Shown: positions 17,754-27,297, counted from the stretch's first letter. The stretch: 64,000 nt of DNA from Mucilaginibacter rubeus (GCF_003286415.2 NZ_CP043450.1:7068001-7132000), one strand, 5' to 3'. Notes: a model not told the origin generated them from the sequence alone. A program made the numbers and translations.

Positions 17754-19544
17754 CTACTGCTTTGCAGCCCAGGCGTCCATTTTAGCTTCAAAAACAGCCA
17801 TCGGCATAGCGCCATCTTTTAGTACCTGGTTATGGAATTCGGCGATATTGAACTTGCTGCCTAATTGTTTTTCATATTTGTTACGTAGCTCACGGATTTT
17901 GAGCGCGCCTATTTTATAGCTCAGCGCCTGACCGGGGATAGCCATGTAGCGTTCAATTTCGGCGGTTGCTCCTTGCTCGCTGATGGCTTCATTATCCATC
18001 ATGTATTTAATAGCTTGTTCACGCGTCATGCCTTTGGTGTGGATGGCGACATCAACTACCAAACGGATTGCGCGGTGAATTTCATCGCCTAAGGCACCCA
18101 TATGCTGGTATGGGTCGGTGTATAGCCCCAATTCTTTACCCAACGATTCGCAATATAGCGCCCAGCCTTCTACGTATGCCGTTTCTCCGGGATCAAACCG
18201 GCGGAATTTCGGCAATGATGTATTTTCCTGTGTTAAAGAGATTTGGTAATGGTGACCAGGGATAGCCTCATGTAAAAACAACGACTCCATACCCGATGTA
18301 GTGTTGAACTTGGTGGCGTCCAAAATCGGCACGTAAAAAATTCCCGGACGGGTGCCATCTGCCGAGCCCTGGTTGTACTCCGCACTGGCCGACGCCGCAC
18401 GGAAGGCCTCGGTTTGCCTGATCTCGAATGGCGTTTTAGGCACATGGTTAAACATTTTTTTCAGGTTGGGCTCCATGCGTTTGTGAATGTTTTCAAAAGC
18501 ATCAAGCACGTCCTTGGGTGTTTTGTAAGGTGTAAACTTAGGGTCGGTTTTCATGTATTCGAAAAACGCTTTCAGATCGCCTTTAAAGCCAACGCTGGTT
18601 TTGATACTGTCCATCAATCCGCGGATGCGGGCAACTTCTTTTAATCCCAGTTGGTAAATTTCTTCAGGAGTTTTATCGGTAGTGGTTTGCTGTTTAACTA
18701 AGTAAGTGTATTTGGCGGTACCATCCGGTAACGATGAAAAGCCTGAGGTAGTACGCGCGTGCGGCAGGTACTGGTTTTTCAGGTAATCGGCCAGTTTTTG
18801 GTATGTAGGGTTAACTATGGTAGTGATAGCTTTTTTATAGGCTTCGGTCAGTTGTTTTTTGTCGGCATCCGAAAAATCTTTTGGCATGTTGGTAACCGGC
18901 CCATAGAACAGGCTTTTTTCCACGTCTTTTGATACCAGGTCTTGCATTTCGGGAATCATTTTAACAACCAGCGATTTTGGTAATACTACACCTGCTTTGA
19001 TGCCTTTGTTAAAATTAGAGATGGCAGTATCCGCCCAGGTCTGGAAAGCCGATAAGCGTTTAAGCCAGTCGTTATAATCAACAACGGTTTTAAAAGGCTG
19101 CGCACCTGAGCCAGATCCCAATTGCCCCATGGTAATTGGCAAGGCATAAAACTGGTTAAAGGGCATGTACTCAAAATGGTGCTTAAAGTTATCAAGCGAT
19201 AGCTGTACCTCGTAAGTGAAAATATCATAAGATAGCTGATCGTCGGTATTCAACTCGGCTCTTTCAAAGTTTTTTACTTTCGACAGGTAAACCGAGTTAT
19301 AATCATAAGCCTTTTTCAAAAACTCGGCAGAGCCATCGTTAGGTAACAGATCATTATAGCGCCTGTCGCCAATGTAGGTGGCGTTAAACGGGTAAAGCTT
19401 TAATCCATCCTGAAAGTAATCTTCAAAAACTTTTGCCAGGTCTTTATTGGCTGGGATGGCACTACCTGTATCGTTTGATTTAGGCTGGTTACAGGCCGTA
19501 AACGAACCTGCTATAAATAGCGCGAGTAATATTTTTTTCATCAA
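17754..19544 (-). CDS. DUF885 family lipoprotein, putative metallopeptidase
   Basis: Envelope lipoprotein of 596 residues with a lipobox SFTAC (Cys18). The DUF885 core includes HEAIPGHHYQ near residue 424, an HExxxGH-type zinc-binding motif, and ETAYVEGWALYCESLG shortly after, where a third ligand glutamate is expected. These features fit a zinc carboxypeptidase-like enzyme, although the family is formally uncharacterised. An adjacent ATG one codon in gives the same signal peptide. It is transcribed towards the palindromic repeat that ends it, and stands alone. Confidence 0.88.
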   Translation of the reverse strand: MMKKILLALFIAGSFTACNQPKSNDTGSAIPANKDLAKVFEDYFQDGLKLYPFNATYIGDRRYNDLLPNDGSAEFLKKAYDYNSVYLSKVKNFERAELNTDDQLSYDIFTYEVQLSLDNFKHHFEYMPFNQFYALPITMGQLGSGSGAQPFKTVVDYNDWLKRLSAFQTWADTAISNFNKGIKAGVVLPKSLVVKMIPEMQDLVSKDVEKSLFYGPVTNMPKDFSDADKKQLTEAYKKAITTIVNPTYQKLADYLKNQYLPHARTTSGFSSLPDGTAKYTYLVKQQTTTDKTPEEIYQLGLKEVARIRGLMDSIKTSVGFKGDLKAFFEYMKTDPKFTPYKTPKDVLDAFENIHKRMEPNLKKMFNHVPKTPFEIRQTEAFRAASASAEYNQGSADGTRPGIFYVPILDATKFNTTSGMESLFLHEAIPGHHYQISLTQENTSLPKFRRFDPGETAYVEGWALYCESLGKELGLYTDPYQHMGALGDEIHRAIRLVVDVAIHTKGMTREQAIKYMMDNEAISEQGATAEIERYMAIPGQALSYKIGALKIRELRNKYEKQLGSKFNIAEFHNQVLKDGAMPMAVFEAKMDAWAAKQ

Positions 19545-19592
19545 GGTGTTGTTAAAAAGATAAAGCTAAGGAAAGGAATGGAGATTTAGAAC

Positions 19593-19820
19593 TTACTTGT
19601 TTTGTTTATATTCCTCAGTGCCTTGTAGTAGCCTGGCAGCATTTCTCGGATTTTTAAGAAGATAGAAAGTTTCTTCCATGCTGTTGTATTCGGCCTTCGA
19701 CAAGATTACAATATCACCGTGCGAGATATCCGTAACCACAAGTGGCTTACGATCAGCACAGACCTTATCAAAACACGATTTTATATTTTTCTTAAAATGT
19801 TTAATCGTTATTGCTTCCAT
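19593..19820 (-). CDS. Orphan Phd/YefM-type antitoxin-like protein
   Basis: A 75-residue protein. The beginning MEAITIKHFKKNIKSCFDKV and the central PLVVTDISHGDIVILSKAEYNSMEETFYLL match the YefM/Phd DNA-binding fold. The C terminus ends in basic residues. No RelE/YoeB-type toxin follows; the next minus-strand gene is the DUF885 lipoprotein 48 bp away. It is either a solitary regulator or a remnant of a toxin-antitoxin pair. Confidence 0.8.
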   Translation of the reverse strand: MEAITIKHFKKNIKSCFDKVCADRKPLVVTDISHGDIVILSKAEYNSMEETFYLLKNPRNAARLLQGTEEYKQNK

Positions 19821-19902
19821 CTATTAAAGATATAAAACAAAAACAGCATATCCGATCAGGTATACGCTGTTAAATTATTTGTTGATTGTCCTGGATCGAA
19901 TC

Positions 19903-19935
19903 AAACTTACGAAGTTTTTAAAACTTCGTAAGTTT
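19903..19935. terminator. Inverted repeat, probable terminator of uvrA
   Basis: AAACTTACGAAGTTT is exactly repeated in inverse orientation after a 3-nt spacer, 10 bp beyond the uvrA stop. The stem is AT-rich and the following tract is short, so termination may be weak. Confidence 0.6.
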
Positions 19936-19944
19936 GGATAACTA

Positions 19945-22791
19945 TTACAATCCCATTTCCTTTTTCAAAAACTTGCCGGTAAAGCTGTTCTTAACCTTGC
20001 ACAAACCTTCAGGCGTGCCCGAGAACAGGATATTACCGCCGCCAGAGCCACCTTCAGGGCCAAGGTCAATTACGTGGTCAACTACTTTAATAACATCAAG
20101 GTTGTGTTCAATCACCAAAACGGTATTGCCTTTATCAACCAATTGATTAAGTACGCCTAACAACACGTTGATATCTTCAAAGTGTAAACCTGTAGTTGGC
20201 TCATCCAATATATAAAAGGTGTTGCCCGTGTCTTTTTTAGATAGCTCGGTAGCCAGTTTAACGCGTTGTGCTTCACCGCCGGATAACGTAGTTGAAGCCT
20301 GGCCCAAAGTAATATAACCTAAGCCTACGTCGTTTAGCGTTTTTACTTTACGATAGATAGATGGGATATGCTCAAAAAATGGCGTAGCATCTTCAATGCT
20401 CATGTCCAATACATCGCTAATGGATTTACCCCGGTAGCGTACCTCAAGTGTTTCACGGTTGTAGCGTCTGCCGCCGCATTCTTCGCATGGTACCTGCACA
20501 TCGGGTAAAAAGTTCATTTCAATTACCTTCATACCGGCACCCTGGCAGGTTTCACAGCGGCCGCCTTTTACGTTGAACGAGAAACGGCCCGGTTTGTACC
20601 CCCTGATCCTTGACTCGGGCAATGCCACAAACAAATTACGGATATCCGAAAACACCCCGGTATAAGTAGCCGGGTTTGAACGCGGCGTACGACCGATAGG
20701 CGTTTGATCTATCTCAATTACTTTATCGATATGCTCCAGTCCCTCAATTTTTTCATAAGGCAGCGGTTGTTTTTTTGCCCTGAAAAAATGATGGTTCAAG
20801 ATAGGGTATAGTGTTTCGGTAATCAAGCTTGATTTACCACTGCCGGATACGCCGGTTATACCTATGAGTTTACCCAGAGGGAAATCAACAGATACTTTTT
20901 TCAAATTATGGCCGGTAGCTTTTTTCAAGCTCAGGGTTTTACCATTGCCTTCGCGGCGTTTTTTAGGTATAGCAATTTCACGCTCGCCATTAATATATGA
21001 TGTGGTAAGCGTGTGTTTTTCCATTAACTGGGCGGGAGTACCTTCGGCAACCACCTGGCCGCCGTGCACGCCTGCTGCCGGGCCCATGTCAATTACATGG
21101 TCGGCTTCCAATATCATGTCTTTATCGTGTTCAACAACCAGTACCGTGTTACCCAAATCGCGCAGGTTTTTAAGGGCGTTAATTAATCGCTCATTGTCGC
21201 GCTGGTGCAGGCCTATACTTGGCTCATCCAGAATGTACATGACATTCATCAGCTGCGAACCAATTTGTGTAGCAAGCCTGATACGTTGCGCTTCACCACC
21301 TGAAAGGGTTTTTGCTGTACGGTCGAGCGTTAAATAGCTTAAACCAACATCCAGTAAAAACACAATACGTGCGCGGATCTCTTTCAGGATCTCTTTAGCT
21401 ATAACATTCTGGCGTTCGTTAAGGCGGTCTTCCAGGCCATCAAACCATTCCTGCAGGTGATTGATATCCATACAGGCCAGTTCAAATATATTTTTGCCAT
21501 CTACCTTAAAATGTAGTGACTCCTTTTTAAGCCTTGCGCCTTCGCAAACCGGGCAGGTGCGGAGCACACGGTAGTTCTCCATATCATCCATACCTTCATC
21601 GTTGCGACGCTCCTGCTGTTCTTCCAGCATGCGGATGATCCCTTCAAATGTAATCTGGTAGCTTTGAACGTTCCACTTGTTATATTCAACGGCAACACTC
21701 AATGTTTCAGGCGCACCGTTCAGGATCATATCCAGCTGATCGCGGTTAAGTTTTTCGATAGGGGTTGATAACGAAAACTCATATTTTTTTGCCAGCGATT
21801 TGAGCACCTGGAAAATCCATGTTTCACGATATTCGCCAATAGGGGCTAAACCGCCATTCATGATGCTCAGTTTCGGGTTCGGAATTACCGAAGCTTCATC
21901 AACCTCAAAAATATAACCCAAGCCGTTACATTTTTCGCAGGCGCCATAAGGGGAGTTGAACGAGAATGTATTTGGCTGTGGTTCATCATACGAGATACCC
22001 GAAACCGGGTCCATCAGGTATTTACTATAATAGGATACATTATTGTCTTTATCGGCAATACGGATAATGCCCTTGGCAATTTTTAAAGCCTGCTGAACGG
22101 AGGTGTATAAACGTTTGCTGTCTTTTTCGCTAACCACCAGGCGGTCAACCACAATATCAATATCGTGGATCTTGTAACGGTCAACCTGCATTTTGGGTTC
22201 AACATCGGCAATGGCGCCATCAACCCAAACTTTTAAAAAACCTTGCTTGCGGATAGACTCGAACAACTCACGGTAGTGGCCTTTACGTGCCTTTACCACC
22301 GGGGCCAGGATATTAACCGGTTGCCCGTCAAATTTTTCGGCAATGGTTTTCAGGATTTGGTCTTCGCTCATACGCTCCATCTTTTCACCGGTGGTGTAAG
22401 AGTAAGCATCACCAGCACGGGCGAAAAGCAAACGCATAAAATCGTAGATCTCGGTAATGGTACCTACAGTTGAACGCGGGTTTTTGCTGGTGGTTTTTTG
22501 TTCAATGGCAATAACCGGGCTCAGGCCCGATACTTTATCCACATCGGGCCGTTCCATACCACCCATAAACTGGCGCGAATAGGCCGAGAATGTTTCCATA
22601 TAACGGCGCTGGCCTTCGGCGTAAATAGTATCAAATGCCAGTGATGATTTACCGCTGCCGCTAAGCCCGGTAATTACTACCAGCTGGTTGCGCGGAAACG
22701 AAACATCTATATTTTTCAGGTTATGCACCCGGGCCCCATAAACTTCAACTTCACTTTGCTCGCCCAGGTCAACAAGAGGTTTTGTACTCAT
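19945..22791 (-). CDS. uvrA: UvrABC excinuclease subunit A
   Basis: DNA damage-sensing ATPase of nucleotide excision repair, 948 residues. Two ABC modules are complete: Walker A at about 41-49 (TGLSGSGKS) and about 644-652 (TGVSGSGKS), both with LSGGEAQR signatures and DEP Walker B motifs. The C-terminal zinc finger near residues 743-775 keeps CETCQGAG and CEEC. The first zinc finger near residue 255 lacks its N-terminal CxxC pair (KYLMDPVSGISY), while its second pair, CEKCNG, remains. The gene is monocistronic. Confidence 0.97.
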   Translation of the reverse strand: MSTKPLVDLGEQSEVEVYGARVHNLKNIDVSFPRNQLVVITGLSGSGKSSLAFDTIYAEGQRRYMETFSAYSRQFMGGMERPDVDKVSGLSPVIAIEQKTTSKNPRSTVGTITEIYDFMRLLFARAGDAYSYTTGEKMERMSEDQILKTIAEKFDGQPVNILAPVVKARKGHYRELFESIRKQGFLKVWVDGAIADVEPKMQVDRYKIHDIDIVVDRLVVSEKDSKRLYTSVQQALKIAKGIIRIADKDNNVSYYSKYLMDPVSGISYDEPQPNTFSFNSPYGACEKCNGLGYIFEVDEASVIPNPKLSIMNGGLAPIGEYRETWIFQVLKSLAKKYEFSLSTPIEKLNRDQLDMILNGAPETLSVAVEYNKWNVQSYQITFEGIIRMLEEQQERRNDEGMDDMENYRVLRTCPVCEGARLKKESLHFKVDGKNIFELACMDINHLQEWFDGLEDRLNERQNVIAKEILKEIRARIVFLLDVGLSYLTLDRTAKTLSGGEAQRIRLATQIGSQLMNVMYILDEPSIGLHQRDNERLINALKNLRDLGNTVLVVEHDKDMILEADHVIDMGPAAGVHGGQVVAEGTPAQLMEKHTLTTSYINGEREIAIPKKRREGNGKTLSLKKATGHNLKKVSVDFPLGKLIGITGVSGSGKSSLITETLYPILNHHFFRAKKQPLPYEKIEGLEHIDKVIEIDQTPIGRTPRSNPATYTGVFSDIRNLFVALPESRIRGYKPGRFSFNVKGGRCETCQGAGMKVIEMNFLPDVQVPCEECGGRRYNRETLEVRYRGKSISDVLDMSIEDATPFFEHIPSIYRKVKTLNDVGLGYITLGQASTTLSGGEAQRVKLATELSKKDTGNTFYILDEPTTGLHFEDINVLLGVLNQLVDKGNTVLVIEHNLDVIKVVDHVIDLGPEGGSGGGNILFSGTPEGLCKVKNSFTGKFLKKEMGL

Positions 22792-22916
22792 ACTTTATTA
22801 ATATGGATTTATTGACATTGTTTGAAGCTAATTATTATAGTTGCCAGATTTTTACAAAACGCTGCTTTCCTAAAATTTTTGGCTTAAACCATCAATAGTT
22901 TGCTACAAATATAAGC

Positions 22917-22952
22917 AAAAAAGGCCGGTTATCCACTGTGGATAACCGGCCT
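22917..22952 (-). terminator. Intrinsic terminator of the lytic transglycosylase gene
   Basis: AGGCCGGTTATCCAC and GTGGATAACCGGCCT form a perfect 15-bp stem around one base. Read on the minus strand the stem is followed by TTTTTTGC, the expected U tract. Confidence 0.9.
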
Positions 22953-23006
22953 CAAAGTGCTCCGTAATGTAATCTTTTAATTAATTTACAGTATGATTAC
23001 CTGTCA

Positions 23007-23792
23007 TTAATTAATTGCCAGCAACTGAGATGCAGGCGGGATATAAAAATAATTATCATATCCGTGCTCTTTCGGCTGCTCGATAATAGCTTTCATGGCA
23101 ATCAGCTTGTAAACATATGAACCGGTTTCGCGGTTCAGCTTCATACGAAAGTAGTTATCTTCATTTTGCTTATTAATGGCTCGTGCTAATTTGATTGAGC
23201 CATTGTTGTAAGCTGCAGCCGCCAGTGTCCAGCTGTTAAATTGATCGTATAGTTCTTTGATATACTTGCAGGCTGCAATGGTTGATTTGCGAAGGTTTTT
23301 CCGCTCATCAACACCATGGCCTACTCTAAGTCCGTAGGTACGTGCTGTACCCGGCATAAATTGCCAAAAGCCCGACGCGCCTTTAGATGATGTACCCGAT
23401 TTAAGGCCCGACTCGACCAGGGGTACATACTTAAAATCTTCAGGGATACCATAAAACTTCAAAATCGGTTCAATAATCGGAAACCATAACTCGGCCTTGC
23501 GATGCAAAATATTGCTTTGCACACTTTTAAAGTCATGTTGCCTGAGCGATTTATTGAGTTTAAAGGTAACTCTTGCGTCATTAACTGGTAAAGCTTCATC
23601 GGCAAAATTGTAAGTAACAGCCGATGTGCTTTTAATAAAAATAAAATCTGAGGTTCGGGGGCTCAAAGAGGCTTTTTTTGTGCCTTTTTGGGTAACAATT
23701 TTACCGAAAATATTAAGCCCGGAAATGAGAACCAGCACCAGCGTTACGGAGCACGTAAGTAAGTGTTTTTTAATCATTTCTTGTCCTATCAT
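23007..23792 (-). CDS. Lytic transglycosylase domain protein
   Basis: Murein hydrolase of the Slt/MltD type that cleaves the glycan strand with formation of 1,6-anhydromuramic acid. The catalytic glutamate is Glu127 in PLVESGLKSG, followed by SSKGASGFWQFMPGTAR and the late LAAAAYNNG segment. It carries one N-terminal hydrophobic segment, so it is exported or membrane-anchored. ATG 23777, preceded by AGGACAAGA, is an alternative start five codons in. There is no LysM domain, unlike many MltD proteins. Confidence 0.92.
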   Translation of the reverse strand: MIGQEMIKKHLLTCSVTLVLVLISGLNIFGKIVTQKGTKKASLSPRTSDFIFIKSTSAVTYNFADEALPVNDARVTFKLNKSLRQHDFKSVQSNILHRKAELWFPIIEPILKFYGIPEDFKYVPLVESGLKSGTSSKGASGFWQFMPGTARTYGLRVGHGVDERKNLRKSTIAACKYIKELYDQFNSWTLAAAAYNNGSIKLARAINKQNEDNYFRMKLNRETGSYVYKLIAMKAIIEQPKEHGYDNYFYIPPASQLLAIN

Positions 23793-23820
23793 TTAACTAT
23801 ACATTGGGTAGAATGCGCTG

Positions 23821-23852
23821 CAAAGGTATGTCATACGAATCACATAATCAAA
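23821..23852 (-). promoter_or_regulatory. Complete Bacteroidota-type promoter of the lytic transglycosylase gene
   Basis: On the minus strand TTTG (complement of 23849-23852) and TACCTTTG (complement of 23821-23828) are separated by exactly 20 bp. This is the best -33/-7 pair in the window and supports the phylum assignment. Confidence 0.75.
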
Positions 23853-23981
23853 TACTTAGCATTTTGCTAATTTTTTTAGACGTGGTTTTCGGTTCAAAAA
23901 CCGCCTTTAAAACCGTTTAAACGGCGATTTTGTTTAGTGATATTTTTTTGATTTTTTTAGATGGAAATTGGCAAAAAAGCG

Positions 23982-23989
23982 TAACTTTG
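23982..23989 (+). promoter_or_regulatory. Candidate -7 element of the pseudouridine synthase gene
   Basis: TAACTTTG matches TAnnTTTG, 34 bp before the ATG at 24024. No TTTG box was found at the expected distance. Confidence 0.45.
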
Positions 23990-24023
23990 ACCCTCACGCT
24001 GCGAAAGCGCTAAACAAAAAATT

Positions 24024-25445
24024 ATGGTATTTAAGAGACCAGCAGGTAGTCGCGACGACAAACCCAGAAAGTCGTCATCAAGGAGTTCAAAATCCGACGA
24101 CCGACCAAAAAAATCAGCATCAACCCCAAAAGGTAAAGCTACTCCAAACGGAGAGAAAAAAATATTTTCCAGACCGGAAAAAACATTCCAAAGCAACAGG
24201 TTCAGTGACGATAGGCCCAAAAGCAATTTTAGGGACGGTTCATCATCTGGCGATAAAAGATCAGGCGGTAAGTCAAGGCCATACTCAGGCAGGCCTGCCG
24301 GTGATGGTGAAGACAGGCCAAAAAGAAATTTCGGCGGTGATAGTACCGGCGAAAGAAAGTCATTTAGCGGTGGCCCACGTAAACCTTATAGCGGCAGACC
24401 GACAACCGGTGATAGCGAAAGGCCGAAAAGAAGTTTCGGTGGCGATGCGCAAGGCGAAAAAAAACCTTACTCATCTCCGCGCACCCGCTCATCAGCAAGC
24501 TTTGAAGGTAAACCTAAAAGAAGCTTTGGTGGTGATGCAGCCGGCGAGCGTAAGTTTGCGCCACGGGGAACCGAGGGCGGTTTCAGAAAACGCGAAGGTG
24601 GTTTTAAAGAGAAATCACCATTTGGCGAAAGGCCTGCGCACAGGCCGCATGACAGGGAAAACCAACAGGATGCCCCTAAAACCATGCGTGGCCGTAAAAA
24701 CGCTCCTGCTAAAAAAACAGAAGACGACGGGCTGATCCGTTTAAACCGTTACATATCAAATGCAGGTATTTGCTCTCGCCGTAAGGCCGATGAGCTGATC
24801 ACTGCCGGTGTTGTATCTGTAAACGGTGAAGTGGTAACTGAGCTGGGCACCAAAGTGAACCCGCTTAAAGACACTATTAAATATAACGGCGAAACGCTGA
24901 AACGCGAAAAAATGGTTTATGTATTATTAAATAAACCAAAGGATTACATCACTACAACTGATGATCCGCAAGAGCGCCGTACAGTAATGCACCTGGTTGA
25001 AAAAGCCACACGCGAGCGTATTTACCCGGTTGGCCGTCTTGACCGTAACACTACCGGTTTGTTATTAATGACAAACGATGGTGATTTGGCCGATAAGCTT
25101 TCGCATCCGCGTAACAGCATCACCAAACTATACCAGGTTGAACTAAGCAAAAGTTTAAGCCAGGGCGATTTAAATAAATTAACTTTTGGTCTTGAACTGG
25201 AAGATGGTTTAATTAAGCCAGACTCAGTATCATACGTTACCGGTGGTTCAAAACGCGAGATCGGGATCCAGATCCACAGCGGCAAAAACCGTATCGTTCG
25301 CCGTATGTTTGAGCACCTTGGTTACGAAGTTGTAAAGCTGGACAGGGTGGTTTATGCCAACCTTACCAAAAAAGACCTTCCGCGTGGCCGCTGGCGTTAC
25401 CTCGACGAAAAAGAGATTATCCAGTTAAAACACCTGATGAAATAA
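24024..25445 (+). CDS. rRNA pseudouridine synthase (RluB/RsuA family) with long basic N-terminal tail
   Basis: Converts uridine to pseudouridine in rRNA. An S4 RNA-binding domain (about 238-300, LNRYISNAGICSRRKADEL) precedes the catalytic domain, where VGRLDRNTTGLLL carries the catalytic Asp near residue 340; the GRNRIVRRMFEH-type motif is present as SGKNRIVRRMFEHLGYEV. Residues 1-235 are a low-complexity Arg/Lys/Gly/Ser/Pro tail with repeated RPKRSFGGDA-like units. Such tails occur in Bacteroidota RluB-like proteins. A different-frame shadow gene overlaps the tail. Confidence 0.92.
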   Translation: MVFKRPAGSRDDKPRKSSSRSSKSDDRPKKSASTPKGKATPNGEKKIFSRPEKTFQSNRFSDDRPKSNFRDGSSSGDKRSGGKSRPYSGRPAGDGEDRPKRNFGGDSTGERKSFSGGPRKPYSGRPTTGDSERPKRSFGGDAQGEKKPYSSPRTRSSASFEGKPKRSFGGDAAGERKFAPRGTEGGFRKREGGFKEKSPFGERPAHRPHDRENQQDAPKTMRGRKNAPAKKTEDDGLIRLNRYISNAGICSRRKADELITAGVVSVNGEVVTELGTKVNPLKDTIKYNGETLKREKMVYVLLNKPKDYITTTDDPQERRTVMHLVEKATRERIYPVGRLDRNTTGLLLMTNDGDLADKLSHPRNSITKLYQVELSKSLSQGDLNKLTFGLELEDGLIKPDSVSYVTGGSKREIGIQIHSGKNRIVRRMFEHLGYEVVKLDRVVYANLTKKDLPRGRWRYLDEKEIIQLKHLMK

Positions 25446-25450
25446 AAAAA

Positions 25451-25481
25451 ATGCCCCGCTAAACAGCGGGGCATTTTTTTT
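25451..25481 (+). terminator. Intrinsic terminator after the pseudouridine synthase
   Basis: ATGCCCCGCT pairs with AGCGGGGCAT around a 4-nt loop and is followed by seven T residues. Confidence 0.92.
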
Positions 25482-25527
25482 GTCTATTTTACTATCTTGC
25501 ACAGCAATAACCATCAAACAATCAACC

Positions 25528-26661
25528 ATGAAGAAATTTCTTTTGATCATAGCTATGCTTTCTCCGGCGTTCACATTTGCACAAAATAAAAAAACGGGAC
25601 CTAAAACTTTCGACCTTGTGGTGGGCACATATACTACCGGCAAAAGCAAAGGTATTGTTGTATATCGCTTTTACGCCGAAACCGGTAAGTTGGCTTATCT
25701 GCGTGAAATTGATGGTGTTGATAATCCATCTTATCTGACATTAAGCGCCAACAATAAATTTATTTATGCCGTTAACGAGTTGCCTAAGGGTGAGGTAAGC
25801 GCCTTTTCATTTGAGCCTAAAACCGGTAAAATGATTTTTATCAACAAACAATCAACTTTAGGTGCCGATCCGTGCTATATCTCGGTTGATAAAGCCCAGA
25901 AAAACCTGCTCATTGCTAACTACTCAAGTGGTAATGTTGCTGTGATGCCTTTAAATAAAGATGGTTCGATTGCTAATGGCATCCAAACCGTTCATGACGA
26001 TGGCCATAGTATAAATAAGGAAAGACAAGAGTCGGCACACGCGCACATGGCTGTACTTACTCCCGACGAAAAATATGTATTGTATAATGACCTCGGTACC
26101 GATAAAGTAAACATATTCCGTTACCGCCCATCAAAAGAGCCTCGTATTGAACCGGCAACACCTGCCTTTGTGAGTGTTGCGCCAGGCGAAGGCCCAAGGC
26201 ACCTGGAGTTTTCTGCCGATAAAAAAACTGTGTACCTGGTAACCGAAATGGGATCGAACGTTATTGTGTTTGATTATAATAATGGAAAGCTGAAACAAAA
26301 ACAATCTATCACCATGCTGCCTGATGGCTTTAAAGGTCAAACCGCAGGCGCGGCTATCCACCTTTCGCCAGATGGCCGTTTTCTTTATGCTTCAAACCGT
26401 TTAGAAACTAACGAGATCAATATCTACTCGGTAAACCAGGAAACGGGTATGCTTACTTTTGTAGCCCGCCAGGGAACTTTCGGTAAAAACCCGCGCGATT
26501 TTGCTATCGATCCAACAGGTAACTTCCTGATTGTAGCAAACCAGAACAGCGATAACATGTGGGTGTTCAGGATAGATCAGAATACCGGTAAACTTAACCA
26601 AACAGGTATAAGAGTTGATATCGGTAACCCGGTTTGCTTAAAATTTGCACCAGCGGAATAA
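25528..26661 (+). CDS. Secreted lactonase family protein (YbhE/6-phosphogluconolactonase-like beta propeller)
   Basis: Seven-bladed beta propeller of the lactonase family (PF10282 type). The start ATG 25528 gives a signal peptide cleaved after FAQ; an upstream ATG at 25480 would mask it. Family runs include VGTYTTGKSKGIVVYRF at the start, DNPSYLTLSANNKFIYAVNE, ESAHAHM, GEGPRHLEFS, HLSPDGRFLYASNR and GKNPRDFAIDPTGNFLIVANQ. Export makes a role in cytosolic pentose phosphate flux unlikely. Substrate unknown. Confidence 0.9.
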   Translation: MKKFLLIIAMLSPAFTFAQNKKTGPKTFDLVVGTYTTGKSKGIVVYRFYAETGKLAYLREIDGVDNPSYLTLSANNKFIYAVNELPKGEVSAFSFEPKTGKMIFINKQSTLGADPCYISVDKAQKNLLIANYSSGNVAVMPLNKDGSIANGIQTVHDDGHSINKERQESAHAHMAVLTPDEKYVLYNDLGTDKVNIFRYRPSKEPRIEPATPAFVSVAPGEGPRHLEFSADKKTVYLVTEMGSNVIVFDYNNGKLKQKQSITMLPDGFKGQTAGAAIHLSPDGRFLYASNRLETNEINIYSVNQETGMLTFVARQGTFGKNPRDFAIDPTGNFLIVANQNSDNMWVFRIDQNTGKLNQTGIRVDIGNPVCLKFAPAE

Positions 26662-26728
26662 GCTGAAAGGATAGTAGTAAGGTGAAAGGATAAAGGTAAA
26701 AGGCTTCCTTTCTATTGGATAAAAAGAC

Positions 26729-26758
26729 AAAAGGCGAAGTTGTACAACTTCGCCTTTT
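26729..26758. terminator. Perfect 30-nt palindrome, bidirectional terminator
   Basis: AAAAGGCGAAGTTGT is followed directly by its exact reverse complement. It lies between the convergent lactonase (+) and lipoprotein (-) genes with A and T tracts on both sides. Confidence 0.85.
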
Positions 26759-26814
26759 CTATTCCTTAAATCAGGCAAAACCTTTAACCTTTCGCCTTTG
26801 ACCTTTAACCTAAA

Positions 26815-27297
26815 TTACGGGTTTTTAGTAAATGAATATACAATATACCCGGTGCTGTTACCTACAGTAACAGGCGATTTCAGGGTCATGGCCGAGCCAT
26901 CGTTATTGGCAATATCCAAACGGTAACCTTCGGCTACGTTTTTAGCTTTATCGCCTTCGTAAAGTTTTTTGAACTGGAATTGGGTGCCGGTTGTACCGCC
27001 ATTATAAACCGACCAGAATATAGTTTGAGACGTTCCGTTAGTTAAGGTATAAATACCGTTACCGCTGTTAGTAAGTTTCCAGGTGCTGCCTACAAAGGCT
27101 TCGGGAGGGGCCTGATCAAATACGCTTTGTACTGCATTTTGTACAAGGCCGTCATAGCTTACATTATTACAGGTCCAGGTACCAACAAATTTGCCGCGCG
27201 ATACGTTAGACGTAGTAGTGTTTTTGGTTGAAGAACAGGCCGAAATGACCAGAACAAGCGATAGGATTGCGATTGAGGTTTGAATTAGCTTTTTCAT
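26815..27297 (-). CDS. Small lipoprotein with lipocalin-like domain
   Basis: A 160-residue envelope lipoprotein (lipobox VISAC, Cys21). The mature part begins with a Thr/Ser-rich linker and then FVGTWTCNNVSYDG, the usual opening of Bacteroidota lipocalin-like (DUF4923/DUF5004-like) beta barrels; alternate hydrophobic strands follow to the C terminus. No specific ligand can be named. The gene is single, facing the palindromic terminator. Confidence 0.7.
   Translation of the reverse strand: MKKLIQTSIAILSLVLVISACSSTKNTTTSNVSRGKFVGTWTCNNVSYDGLVQNAVQSVFDQAPPEAFVGSTWKLTNSGNGIYTLTNGTSQTIFWSVYNGGTTGTQFQFKKLYEGDKAKNVAEGYRLDIANNDGSAMTLKSPVTVGNSTGYIVYSFTKNP

Noticed and set aside
23968..24735. 255-residue open frame on the plus strand
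   Set aside because: It overlaps the basic tail of the pseudouridine synthase in another frame; a low-complexity shadow.
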